Shown: piece after piece, positions 1 to 6,193 of the stretch
How positions within the stretch are numbered: position 1 is the first letter of the stretch
How the letters are laid out: every line of letters begins with the position of its first letter
NCBI GenBank assembly: GCA_021811925.1
Contig: JAKAPY010000087.1
Location: 1 to 7,136 of the forward strand
DNA: 7,136 nt
Reading direction: 5' to 3'
Source: Thermoplasmata archaeon
GTDB taxonomy: Archaea; Thermoplasmatota; Thermoplasmata; Sysuiplasmatales; Sysuiplasmataceae
Notes under the pieces: generated by a model
Told to the model about the DNA's origin: nothing
Database searches by the model: none
What the model saw: the letters and a program-made list of their open reading frames with translations, nothing else
Translations under genes and position numbers: made by a program

Positions 1-556
1 ACTCCTTTTCGGCCGGTACGATTTGTCGGAGGTTACAATCTCCGATCCGGGCCTTGCAAACTACATAAACCTCACACCAGTCTACCTCCCTCACTCTTCC
101 GGAAGGCACGCAAGCCGTAACTTCGGCAAGACCAAGGTGAACATTGTCGAAAGGCTTACAAACCAGATGATGCGCTCCGGCTCCTTCACAGGCAAGAAGA
201 ACAAGGCGCTGAAGGTAGTCGAGGACGCATTCGCATTGATGAAGAAAAAGACAAACAAGAACCCTGTCCAGCTTCTTGTGTCCGCCATCGAGCATGCTGC
301 TCCCCGGGAAGAAATCACGAGGCTGCAGTTCGGCGGCATATCCGTCCCCAAGGCTGTCGACGTTTCTTCTTCAAGGAGGCTCGACCTCGCTCTGCGCTAC
401 ATAACGCAGGGCGCTGTGGCATCCTCACATGGGTCCACCAAGGCCATCGCCCAGTGCCTGGCGGATGAAATTACGCTCGCTGCCAACGGTGACATGACAA
501 GCGCAGCTGTTTCCAAGCGGGATGAAATTGAAAGAGTGGCTATGTCCGCGCGTTGA
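1..556 (+). CDS. rps7: 30S ribosomal protein S7 (archaeal uS7), 5'-truncated by the window edge
   Basis: This is a small-subunit ribosomal protein that binds the 3' domain of 16S rRNA in the head, near the mRNA exit and E site. The frame is open from base 2. The residues before the first possible start (TTG at 23) read LLFGRYD and run straight into LSEVTISDPGLANYINLTP. Archaeal S7 has a conserved FGKWD-like segment just there, so the TTG at 23 is internal and the true start lies upstream of the window. Conserved family stretches visible are KVNIVERLTNQMM, the NPVQLLVSAIEHAAPREE segment, and a C-terminal part that includes RRLDLALRYI and the AIAQCLADEI helix. About 184 residues are present up to the TGA at 554-556. 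EF-2 follows after 19 bases on the same strand, as in the archaeal str operon (S12-S7-EF-2), so co-transcription is likely. The family call is near certain; the missing N-terminal length is unknown. Confidence 0.96.
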   Translation, partial: LLFGRYDLSEVTISDPGLANYINLTPVYLPHSSGRHASRNFGKTKVNIVERLTNQMMRSGSFTGKKNKALKVVEDAFALMKKKTNKNPVQLLVSAIEHAAPREEITRLQFGGISVPKAVDVSSSRRLDLALRYITQGAVASSHGSTKAIAQCLADEITLAANGDMTSAAVSKRDEIERVAMSAR

Positions 557-561
557 TTCTT

Positions 562-570
562 GAAAGGCGA
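562..570 (+). promoter_or_regulatory. Ribosome binding site of EF-2, supporting a TTG start
   Basis: GAAAGGCGA resembles the archaeal Shine-Dalgarno consensus GGAGGTGA and ends 5 bases before the TTG at 576. Starting there gives MGRKEDNIA, the conserved N-terminus of Thermoplasma-type EF-2, so the site and the protein agree on this start. The site lies in the 19-base gap after rps7, and no separate promoter is visible there. Confidence 0.6.
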
Positions 571-575
571 TTGAA

Positions 576-3500
576 TTGGGAAGAAAGGAAGACAATATTG
601 CCAGGGCCACGGCGATCATGGGCAACCCGAAGTTCATCAGGAACATCGGGACCGCTGCCCATATCGACCATGGCAAATGCATGACAGCAGATTCGATGGT
701 ATTTGTGAACGGTACCTGGATTTCGGCCGGGGCGCTCTATTCGATGCATGCGAACGGCGTACCCGTGCTGGCCGACGGGGACCAGACGGTCTACCGCACC
801 GACGGCAGCGACTGCACACTGTCCCTCGAAAGCAGCTCACTGAGCCTTTCGAGGCGCAGGATAACACACGTGTGGAAGCTGAGGAATGATTCACCGCTGT
901 TGCGCATCAAGCCAACGCAGGGACCCGCCGTCACGGTCACGCCAGAGCACAAGTTCGTCGTTCTCAGGGAAAAGGGCATTTCCGATGTCCGCTCGTCCGA
1001 TCTGAGGAAAGGCGACCTGCTCCTTGTCCCGGTGCGCGTGGAAATACTGGACAGCGAGGTGGCGGGCGACGAAGAGCTCAGGCAGTCTGCATCGGGGCAG
1101 GGCATCGATTCTCTGCTTGAGGATGCGGCCGAATACGCCGTCACTGGAAAGGGCGGGGACGAGGCAAGAACTGCGGTGGAGATTCTTCTCGGCAACAGCG
1201 AAAGCGCGGGCCTCCTTGCACGGCTTGACGAGAAAACGGTAAGGCGCTTCATTGCGGCGGTAAATTCATCAATGCAGAGCAGCGGATACAATCTCTCTTC
1301 GGTCCGGGGTTACAGTACAATGGCACTGTCCATGCTCCGCTTTGGACTCAGGCTTCACCATGAGCCAGGTGACGAGCAGTCAGTCGCAGACGACATGTTT
1401 CTGCTCCGCGGCTGGGTGGATGGCGCTGCAGGCAATCCCTCTGCCCCGATATCACGGTTAATCTCCGAAGCCCCCGGCTCGGGCCAGTCGCTTGCGCTTT
1501 ATTCCGGCATCGAGGAGGCGGGACTCACGGCAATCCCTGTGGACAGCATTTCATCCGCCTTTGAGGACTATGTTTATGACTTCAGCGTCGAGGACGTTCA
1601 CAATCTGCTTGTCAACGGCCTGATTGTGCACAACACCACACTCAGCGACAACCTGATAGCCGGAGCTGGCATGATGAGCGAAGAGCTGGCAGGGAAGCAG
1701 CTCCTTCTCGACTTCGACGAACAGGAGCAGGCGCGCGGAATCACAATCAATGCAGCCAACGCATCAATGGTCGAGTCCATTGAAGGGCAGGATTACCTCA
1801 TCAACCTCATCGACACTCCGGGACACGTCGATTTCGGCGGCGATGTCACAAGGGCAATGAGGGCAATTGACGGAGTGCTCATCCTCGTTGATGCGGTCGA
1901 GCAGGTAATGCCTCAGACCGAGACAGTCATAAGGCAGGCAATGAAGGAGAGGGTCAGGCCAATGCTCTTCATCAACAAGGTCGACAGGCTGATCAACGAA
2001 CTGAAGGTGACGCCGGAGGACATGCAGAGGCGTTTCATAGCGATCATAAACGATGTCAACAAGAGGATCTCGGCAGCAGCTCCGGAGGGCCTGAAGAAGC
2101 TGTGGGGTGTCAAGGTGGAGGACGACACAGTCCTTTTCGGCAGCGCCTACAACAACTGGGCCATATCGGCATCATTCATGAAGAAGACAGGAATAACTTT
2201 CCCCGAGATATACAAGCACCTGAAGGACAACGAACAGAAGGTGCTCGCGCAGAAGATACCTCTCCACAAGGTTGTTCTGGAGGCCGTCATAAAGAACCAT
2301 CCGAATCCGCTTGAGGCGCAGCGCCTCAGGATACCCACGATATGGAAGGGCGACCTTGAGTCGGACTTGGGAAAATCGCTTCTCACCGCAGACCGCAACG
2401 GCCCGACAGTCTTCATGGTAACAAAGATCATAATTGACCCTCACGCGGGTGAGGTTGCCGTTGGCAGGCTGTTTTCAGGAAAATTGAAGCGCGGAATGGA
2501 GCTCTATATTTCCGGCATGCCCAACTCCAACAGGGTCCAGACAGTGGCGCTTTCCGTCGGGGCAGACAGGATACCAGTCGAGGAAGCGGAGGCAGGAAAC
2601 ATAGCCGCTGTCACCGGACTCAAGGACGCCATTGCAGGCTCAACCGTCAGCTCTTTGCAGGGCATAGAACCATTCGAAAAGATGGTGCACTACAGTGAGC
2701 CTGTCGTGACCGTTGCAATAGAGGCAAAGCAGATGAAGGATCTGCCCAAGCTCATCGAAGTCCTGAGGTCAATTGCAAAGGCAGACCCCTCCATCAGCGT
2801 CGAAATCAACTCGGAGACGGGCGAGCACCTTCTCAGCGGTATGGGTGAGCTTCACCTCGATGTCACCCAGTACCGCATAATCAATGATTACAAGACAGAG
2901 ATCAATTCGTCCAAGCCGATAGTGGTTTACAGGGAGAGCGTGGAGGGCACGGGCGGCCCGTTTGAAGGAAAGTCGCCGAACAAGCACAACCGCTTCTACC
3001 TGGAGGTCGAGCCTCTAGAGGAAGGCGTTGTCAAGGCGATAGCCGAGGGTGAGATAAAGACCGAGGGCAGGATAAAGGACTCGAAGGCGCTCGCAAAGAA
3101 GCTGCAGGAGCTTGGCATGGAAAGGGATGAGGCCAGGGGCGTGCAGATGTTCGTGGACAACAATGTCTTCATCGACTACACGAAAGGAATCCAGTACCTC
3201 TTCGAAACAATGGAACTGTGCAAGCAGGCGTTCGAGGAGGCAATGCGGCTCGGACCGCTGGCGCAGGAAAGATGCATGCATGTCAAGGCGAAGATCGTGG
3301 ATGCGAAGCTGCATGAGGACAGCATACACCGCGGTCCTGCCCAGGTCATTCCGGCTGCCCGTTCTGCAATCTACGGCGCGATGGCCGTTGCCGGCAGGGT
3401 CCTTTACGAACCTGTCCAGAAGATATATATCAACGTCCCGCCGGACGTCATGGGTGATGCAATAAGGGAACTGCAGCAGAGGCGTGGCGTCATTGCAGAC

Positions 3501-3731
3501 ATGAGGCAGGAAGGCGAGAATACCGTCATAGAGGCAAAGGCACCCGTCGCGGAGATGTTCGGTTTTGCAAGCGCCATCAGGAGCGCGACGCAGGGGCGTG
3601 CCCTTTGGTCAACTGAAAACGCAGGCTACGAAAAGGTCCCGAAGGAGATCGCCGACAAGGTTGTGCCGGAGATAAGGAAGAGGAAGGGCCTGAACCCGCA
3701 GCCGTACGAGGCAAACTACTACTCAGACTGA
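576..3731 (+). CDS. fusA: Translation elongation factor EF-2 precursor with an in-frame intein
   Basis: EF-2 is the GTPase that drives ribosomal translocation in the cytoplasm. The precursor is 1051 residues. Removing residues 35-353 (the intein) leaves 732, the usual archaeal EF-2 size. GTPase motifs are: G1, AHIDHGK (residues 28-34) continuing as TTLSDN from 354; G2, RGIT from 387; G3, DTPGH from 413; G4, NKVD from 467; then an SAYNNWA segment in the G5 region. Downstream are the beta-barrel domain and the EF-2/EF-G C-terminal domains. The loop LHEDSIHRGPAQ carries the predicted diphthamide histidine, residue 918 (599 after splicing); from memory, the known archaeal diphthamide position is about 600. 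The TTG start is chosen from the conserved MGRKEDNIA and the ribosome binding site. The gene follows rps7 closely and ends in a 9-base tail-to-tail overlap with lysE. Function depends on splicing, because G1 is interrupted. No frameshift or internal stop is seen. Confidence 0.97.
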   Translation: MGRKEDNIARATAIMGNPKFIRNIGTAAHIDHGKCMTADSMVFVNGTWISAGALYSMHANGVPVLADGDQTVYRTDGSDCTLSLESSSLSLSRRRITHVWKLRNDSPLLRIKPTQGPAVTVTPEHKFVVLREKGISDVRSSDLRKGDLLLVPVRVEILDSEVAGDEELRQSASGQGIDSLLEDAAEYAVTGKGGDEARTAVEILLGNSESAGLLARLDEKTVRRFIAAVNSSMQSSGYNLSSVRGYSTMALSMLRFGLRLHHEPGDEQSVADDMFLLRGWVDGAAGNPSAPISRLISEAPGSGQSLALYSGIEEAGLTAIPVDSISSAFEDYVYDFSVEDVHNLLVNGLIVHNTTLSDNLIAGAGMMSEELAGKQLLLDFDEQEQARGITINAANASMVESIEGQDYLINLIDTPGHVDFGGDVTRAMRAIDGVLILVDAVEQVMPQTETVIRQAMKERVRPMLFINKVDRLINELKVTPEDMQRRFIAIINDVNKRISAAAPEGLKKLWGVKVEDDTVLFGSAYNNWAISASFMKKTGITFPEIYKHLKDNEQKVLAQKIPLHKVVLEAVIKNHPNPLEAQRLRIPTIWKGDLESDLGKSLLTADRNGPTVFMVTKIIIDPHAGEVAVGRLFSGKLKRGMELYISGMPNSNRVQTVALSVGADRIPVEEAEAGNIAAVTGLKDAIAGSTVSSLQGIEPFEKMVHYSEPVVTVAIEAKQMKDLPKLIEVLRSIAKADPSISVEINSETGEHLLSGMGELHLDVTQYRIINDYKTEINSSKPIVVYRESVEGTGGPFEGKSPNKHNRFYLEVEPLEEGVVKAIAEGEIKTEGRIKDSKALAKKLQELGMERDEARGVQMFVDNNVFIDYTKGIQYLFETMELCKQAFEEAMRLGPLAQERCMHVKAKIVDAKLHEDSIHRGPAQVIPAARSAIYGAMAVAGRVLYEPVQKIYINVPPDVMGDAIRELQQRRGVIADMRQEGENTVIEAKAPVAEMFGFASAIRSATQGRALWSTENAGYEKVPKEIADKVVPEIRKRKGLNPQPYEANYYSD
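678..1634 (+). mobile_element. Intein in the EF-2 P-loop (319 residues, class 1, LAGLIDADG-type remnant)
   Basis: This in-frame protein-splicing element runs from Cys35 to Asn353 of the EF-2 precursor. Block A starts CMTADSMVFVNGTW, with Cys as the first nucleophile. Block B contains VTPEHKF, with the T-x-x-H pair at residues 122 and 125 (intein 88 and 91). Block F reads VYDFSVEDVHN (333-343). Block G ends NGLIVHN, with penultimate His352 and terminal Asn353. The +1 extein residue is Thr354. Joining the exteins restores the uninterrupted P-loop AHIDHGK/TTLSDN. About 200 residues between blocks B and F exceed what a mini-intein needs and look like a worn homing endonuclease. The ends are fixed by the catalytic residues and by the rebuilt EF-2 sequence, so they should be exact. 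Base composition looks similar to the flanks by eye, suggesting long residence. Splicing itself is inferred, not observed. Confidence 0.95.
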
Positions 3732-4304
3732 GACGGCGGCCATATACGCGAAGAAGACTGCAAAGGCGAACATCAGGCATGCCGAGACAATCGACACGAT
3801 CCCGGCAAAATTCCCCCGCCTTCTGGTCCCTTCGTGGAGTGCCAGCGGGAATACCACTATCCAGACGGCTATTGCGGCAAAAAGACCGGCAAAAAGCAGG
3901 AGACCGCCAAGGTAGGCGAAGGCCAGCCCCGCGGTGAGCCACCAGAGAATCTGGAACGGATTCGTAATGCCAGTGACAAGAGCTTTGGCATACGTCCTCC
4001 CGCCCGCCGTAGCCGCAGGTTTTTTCTTTCTGCCCCTTAGCATGTCAAGCCCCATGTAAGCGACAACGGCTGTTCCGAGCAGGTAGATAACCCAGACGTA
4101 GCCCCCGACCCGGACAGTGGCCCGGACAAGATAGACCGTTATGCCCAGGATGAGGTCAGCGCTCATGGCGCCGGCCCCTGTCACAATCCCCTTCCTTACC
4201 GACACCACGGATTCGGAGGCTATCAACGCATTCATTGGCCCTGGCGGCACCGTCAGTGAGAAACCTAGCGCCATGCCAAAAAGGAGCGAATAGAAGGGGT
4301 ACAT
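3723..4304 (-). CDS. LysE/RhtB-family amino-acid exporter-like membrane protein
   Basis: A 193-residue hydrophobic protein with about six predicted membrane segments. LysE-family marks are the N-terminal LTVPPGPMNAL motif, a later small-residue helix with GAGAMSADLILG, and the NPFQILWW motif opening the fourth hydrophobic stretch. A basic loop (RGRKKK) lies between the halves and is probably cytoplasmic. The family exports lysine, arginine, homoserine, threonine or other small solutes; the substrate here cannot be read from sequence. I chose the ATG at 4304-4302 (MYPFYSLLF). A TTG nine codons upstream (4331) is in frame, but the predicted transcription start from the TATA-like box at 4350-4358 falls near 4328, and the extra residues are hydrophilic and unlike the family. 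Its stop overlaps the EF-2 stop by 9 bases, tail to tail, and it diverges from EF-1alpha. The family is confident, the substrate unknown. Confidence 0.9.
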   Translation of the reverse strand: MYPFYSLLFGMALGFSLTVPPGPMNALIASESVVSVRKGIVTGAGAMSADLILGITVYLVRATVRVGGYVWVIYLLGTAVVAYMGLDMLRGRKKKPAATAGGRTYAKALVTGITNPFQILWWLTAGLAFAYLGGLLLFAGLFAAIAVWIVVFPLALHEGTRRRGNFAGIVSIVSACLMFAFAVFFAYMAAVSV

Positions 4305-4349
4305 CCTATAGTCCGCCGGGCAGTCAGCCAACTCGGGACGGGAAGTGAG

Positions 4350-4358
4350 TTAATAAAA
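4350..4358 (-). promoter_or_regulatory. TATA-like box for the lysE-family gene
   Basis: On the minus strand this reads TTTTATTAA, an archaeal TATA-like element. A start about 25 bases downstream would fall near 4328, leaving a leader of about 24 bases before the ATG at 4304. That leader contains GGCGGA, a weak ribosome-binding match. The spacing supports the 4304 start over the TTG at 4331. Inference from spacing only. Confidence 0.45.
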
Positions 4359-4439
4359 TGTCGGTAAAATGCCGGCCGGCCACTGCAGGGCGCGGCGGCA
4401 ATGCAGTTTCAGTGCGTTTCTGGCAGTGCAGCGATCAAA

Positions 4440-4457
4440 GGTGAAATAATTATATAC
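4440..4457 (+). promoter_or_regulatory. Archaeal promoter (BRE/TATA) of EF-1alpha
   Basis: A purine-rich GGTGAAAT stretch is followed by AATTATATAC (4448-4457), the best TATA box in the window. A start about 25 bases downstream falls near 4479, giving a leader of about 26 bases before the ATG at 4505. EF-1alpha and S10 would therefore be transcribed independently of rps7/EF-2, which fits with lysE separating the two halves of the cluster. The 200 bases from 4305 to 4504 hold this promoter and the lysE one back to back; I see no gene or structured RNA between them. Confidence 0.6.
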
Positions 4458-4504
4458 ATGACCGTGATTGATTAGAGAATTGCCTATAAAAGAGAGTGTT
4501 TAGA

Positions 4505-5782
4505 ATGGCTAACAAACCCCATCTCAACTTAGTCTTCATCGGTCATGTCGACCATGGAAAGTCAACCCTTGTCGGAAGAATGCTGTTCAATACGAAGAGC
4601 ATCGACCAGTATTTGATCGAGAAGTACAAGAAGGAAGCAGAGGAGAAAGGTAAGGCCACGTTCGAATTTGCGTGGGTCATGGACAACCTCAAGGAAGAAC
4701 GTGAAAGGGGTGTCACAATCGACGTCTCACACAGGCGTTTCGACACTCAGAAGTACTATTTTACAATCATCGATGCTCCCGGACACAGGGACTTCGTCAA
4801 GAACATGATCACCGGGACAAGCCAGGCCGATGCGGCCGTTCTAGTCGTTGACGCGGGCAAGGGCCCGGAGGCACAGACGAAGGAGCACGTTTTCCTGGCA
4901 AGGACGCTTGGTGTCACACAGCTGGTCGTGGCGGTAAACAAGATGGACTCCACGCAGCCGCCGTTTTCACAGGAAGCATACGAGAAGACGAAGAAGGCCG
5001 TTACAGACCTTCTGAAGTCTGTCAGGTACAAGGTGGAAGAGGTGCCGTTCATACCGGTCAGCGCCTACAAGGGCGACAACACGACCGAGTCATCCGCCAA
5101 TCTTCCCTGGTACAAGGGAGACACGCTTCTTCAGACACTTGACAAGCTGAAGGAGCCCCCCAAGGTCACGGACAAGCCGCTCAGGCTGCCTATACAGGAT
5201 GTCTACACCATCACGGGCATAGGGACTGTGCCTGTGGGAAGGGTCGAGACGGGTATCCTGAAGAAGGATATGAAGATAGTTTTCATGCCTGCCAACAAGA
5301 CAGGTGAAGTCAAGTCAATCGAAATGCACCACGAGCCAATGGAGGCAGCTTACCCCGGAGACAACGTCGGTTTCAACGTCCGCGGTCTCGCCAAGACGGA
5401 CATCAAGAGAGGGGATGTTGCTGGGCCAGTCGACTCCGTTCCGACGGTGGCCAAGTCATTCGTCGGACAGATCGCAGTTCTCAACCATCCAAGTGTCATA
5501 ACGATAGGCTACACGCCCGTCTTCCACTGCCACACATCCCAGATCGCATGCACTTTCACCGAACTGCAGAAGAAGATCGACCCTGGCACAGGCGGTGTCA
5601 AGGAAGACAAGCCGCAGTTCCTGAAGACGGGTGACGTCGCGTTCGTCAAGATAGAGCCGACAAAACCAATGGTTATCGAAAAGGCTTCTGAGTTCCCACA
5701 GCTCGGCAGGTTCGCAATCAGGGACATGGGCCAGACAGTTGCGGCCGGTGTTTGCGTCGAAGTCGAGAAGAGAACCGCGTGA
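4505..5782 (+). CDS. tuf: Translation elongation factor EF-1alpha
   Basis: This 425-residue GTPase delivers aminoacyl-tRNA to the ribosomal A site. It is intein-free. Motifs are: G1, GHVDHGKST (residues 13-21); G2, RGVTID (68-73); G3, DAPGH (90-94); G4, NKMD (145-148); G5, SAYKGDN from about 186. Then come the two beta-barrel domains, with ITGIGTVPVGRVETG, IEMHHEP, DNVGFNVRG, LNHPS and, near the end, GRFAIRDMGQTVAAG. Length and layout are normal for archaea. The ATG at 4505 is chosen over an in-frame GTG three codons upstream (4496) because MANKPHLNLVFIGHVDHGK matches the family start. A weak ribosome site, GAGAGTG, lies at 4492-4498. It has its own promoter and leads into rps10 with almost no gap. 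In many archaea EF-1alpha sits directly behind EF-2; here the lysE gene lies between them. Confidence 0.98.
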   Translation: MANKPHLNLVFIGHVDHGKSTLVGRMLFNTKSIDQYLIEKYKKEAEEKGKATFEFAWVMDNLKEERERGVTIDVSHRRFDTQKYYFTIIDAPGHRDFVKNMITGTSQADAAVLVVDAGKGPEAQTKEHVFLARTLGVTQLVVAVNKMDSTQPPFSQEAYEKTKKAVTDLLKSVRYKVEEVPFIPVSAYKGDNTTESSANLPWYKGDTLLQTLDKLKEPPKVTDKPLRLPIQDVYTITGIGTVPVGRVETGILKKDMKIVFMPANKTGEVKSIEMHHEPMEAAYPGDNVGFNVRGLAKTDIKRGDVAGPVDSVPTVAKSFVGQIAVLNHPSVITIGYTPVFHCHTSQIACTFTELQKKIDPGTGGVKEDKPQFLKTGDVAFVKIEPTKPMVIEKASEFPQLGRFAIRDMGQTVAAGVCVEVEKRTA

Positions 5783-5789
5783 GTCAAGT

Positions 5790-5794
5790 GGTGG
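5790..5794 (+). promoter_or_regulatory. Ribosome binding site deciding the S10 start
   Basis: GGTGG matches part of the archaeal Shine-Dalgarno consensus and ends 5 bases before the GTG at 5800. An alternative GTG at 5779 overlaps the EF-1alpha stop (GTGA) and would add seven residues with no family match. The site favours 5800. Confidence 0.45.
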
Positions 5795-5799
5795 ACGAA

Positions 5800-6114
5800 G
5801 TGGCACAGAAGGCTAGAATTTCGCTCAGCGGCACAGACCCCAGGAAGATCGACTCTGTCTGCAGCCAGATCAAACAGATTGCCCAGAAGACAGGAGTGAA
5901 CATGAAGGGTCCCGTGCCCTTGCCCACCAAGCACATGGTTGTGCCTGTCAGGAAGAGCCCTGACGGCGAGGGCAGCGCCACATGGGACAGGTGGGAAATG
6001 CGCGTCCACAAGCGGATGATAGACATGGACGCAGAGGATGACAGGGCCCTCAGGCAGCTCATGAGGATACAGGTGCCGGACGGCGTGAACATAGAGATTG
6101 TTCTTCGCAGCTGA
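5800..6114 (+). CDS. rps10: 30S ribosomal protein S10 (archaeal uS10)
   Basis: S10 is a small-subunit head protein, equivalent to bacterial S10/NusE and eukaryotic S20. From the GTG at 5800 it is 104 residues, the normal archaeal length, and begins MAQKARISLSGTD, as the family does. Conserved parts are GPVPLPTKHMVVPVRKSPD, then GEGSATWDRWEMRVHKRMID, then RQLMRIQVPDGVNIEIVL at the C-terminus. Two further in-frame GTGs (5788, 5791) and one at 5779 are possible starts. The one at 5779 overlaps the EF-1alpha stop by four bases and would give 111 residues, so an annotator could reasonably pick it. Either way translation is tightly linked to EF-1alpha, the usual archaeal tuf-rps10 pair. The product is certain, the start moderately so. 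Confidence 0.95.
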   Translation: MAQKARISLSGTDPRKIDSVCSQIKQIAQKTGVNMKGPVPLPTKHMVVPVRKSPDGEGSATWDRWEMRVHKRMIDMDAEDDRALRQLMRIQVPDGVNIEIVLRS

Positions 6115-6130
6115 ACACGGCCCCGGGGGC

Positions 6131-6144
6131 GAACCGTTAAATTG
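6131..6144 (+). promoter_or_regulatory. Candidate archaeal promoter of thrB
   Basis: GAACCG followed by TTAAATTG resembles a BRE plus TATA box. A start about 25 bases downstream would fall around 6166, giving a leader of about 28 bases that includes the strong ribosome binding site. It lies in the 79-base gap after rps10, so thrB may be transcribed separately. Moderate support from sequence alone. Confidence 0.4.
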
Positions 6145-6180
6145 ATCGCACGACAATCCATATCTCATGCCTTCTGCACC

Positions 6181-6188
6181 GGGGTGAT
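6181..6188 (+). promoter_or_regulatory. Strong ribosome binding site of thrB, supporting a TTG start
   Basis: GGGGTGAT is one base off the archaeal consensus GGAGGTGAT and ends 5 bases before the TTG at 6194. It is the best ribosome binding site in the window and fixes the start of homoserine kinase. Confidence 0.7.
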
Positions 6189-6193
6189 AACGC

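Noticed and set aside
23..556. rps7 starting at the TTG at base 23
   Set aside because: Upstream in-frame codons continue conserved S7 sequence (FGRYD), so the start lies outside the window.
791..1291. A 166-codon open frame on the minus strand within the intein
   Set aside because: Ser/Arg-rich low-complexity translation typical of antisense shadow; no family match and no start signal.
678..1634. The EF-2 insert as an intron or an insertion sequence
   Set aside because: The frame stays open throughout, all intein splicing blocks are in order, and there are no terminal inverted repeats or transposase motifs.
4305..4331. LysE start at the TTG at 4331
   Set aside because: It falls at or before the predicted transcription start and adds nine hydrophilic residues unlike the family; the ATG at 4304 fits better.
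4381..4428. Inverted pair CACTGC / GCAGTG upstream of EF-1alpha as a riboswitch or operator
   Set aside because: Only six paired bases, and it lies upstream of the predicted transcription start; chance is likely in GC-rich DNA.
6119..6131. GC-rich palindrome CCCCGGGG after rps10 as a terminator
   Set aside because: There is no loop and no T-tract follows; archaeal termination does not normally need such a hairpin.
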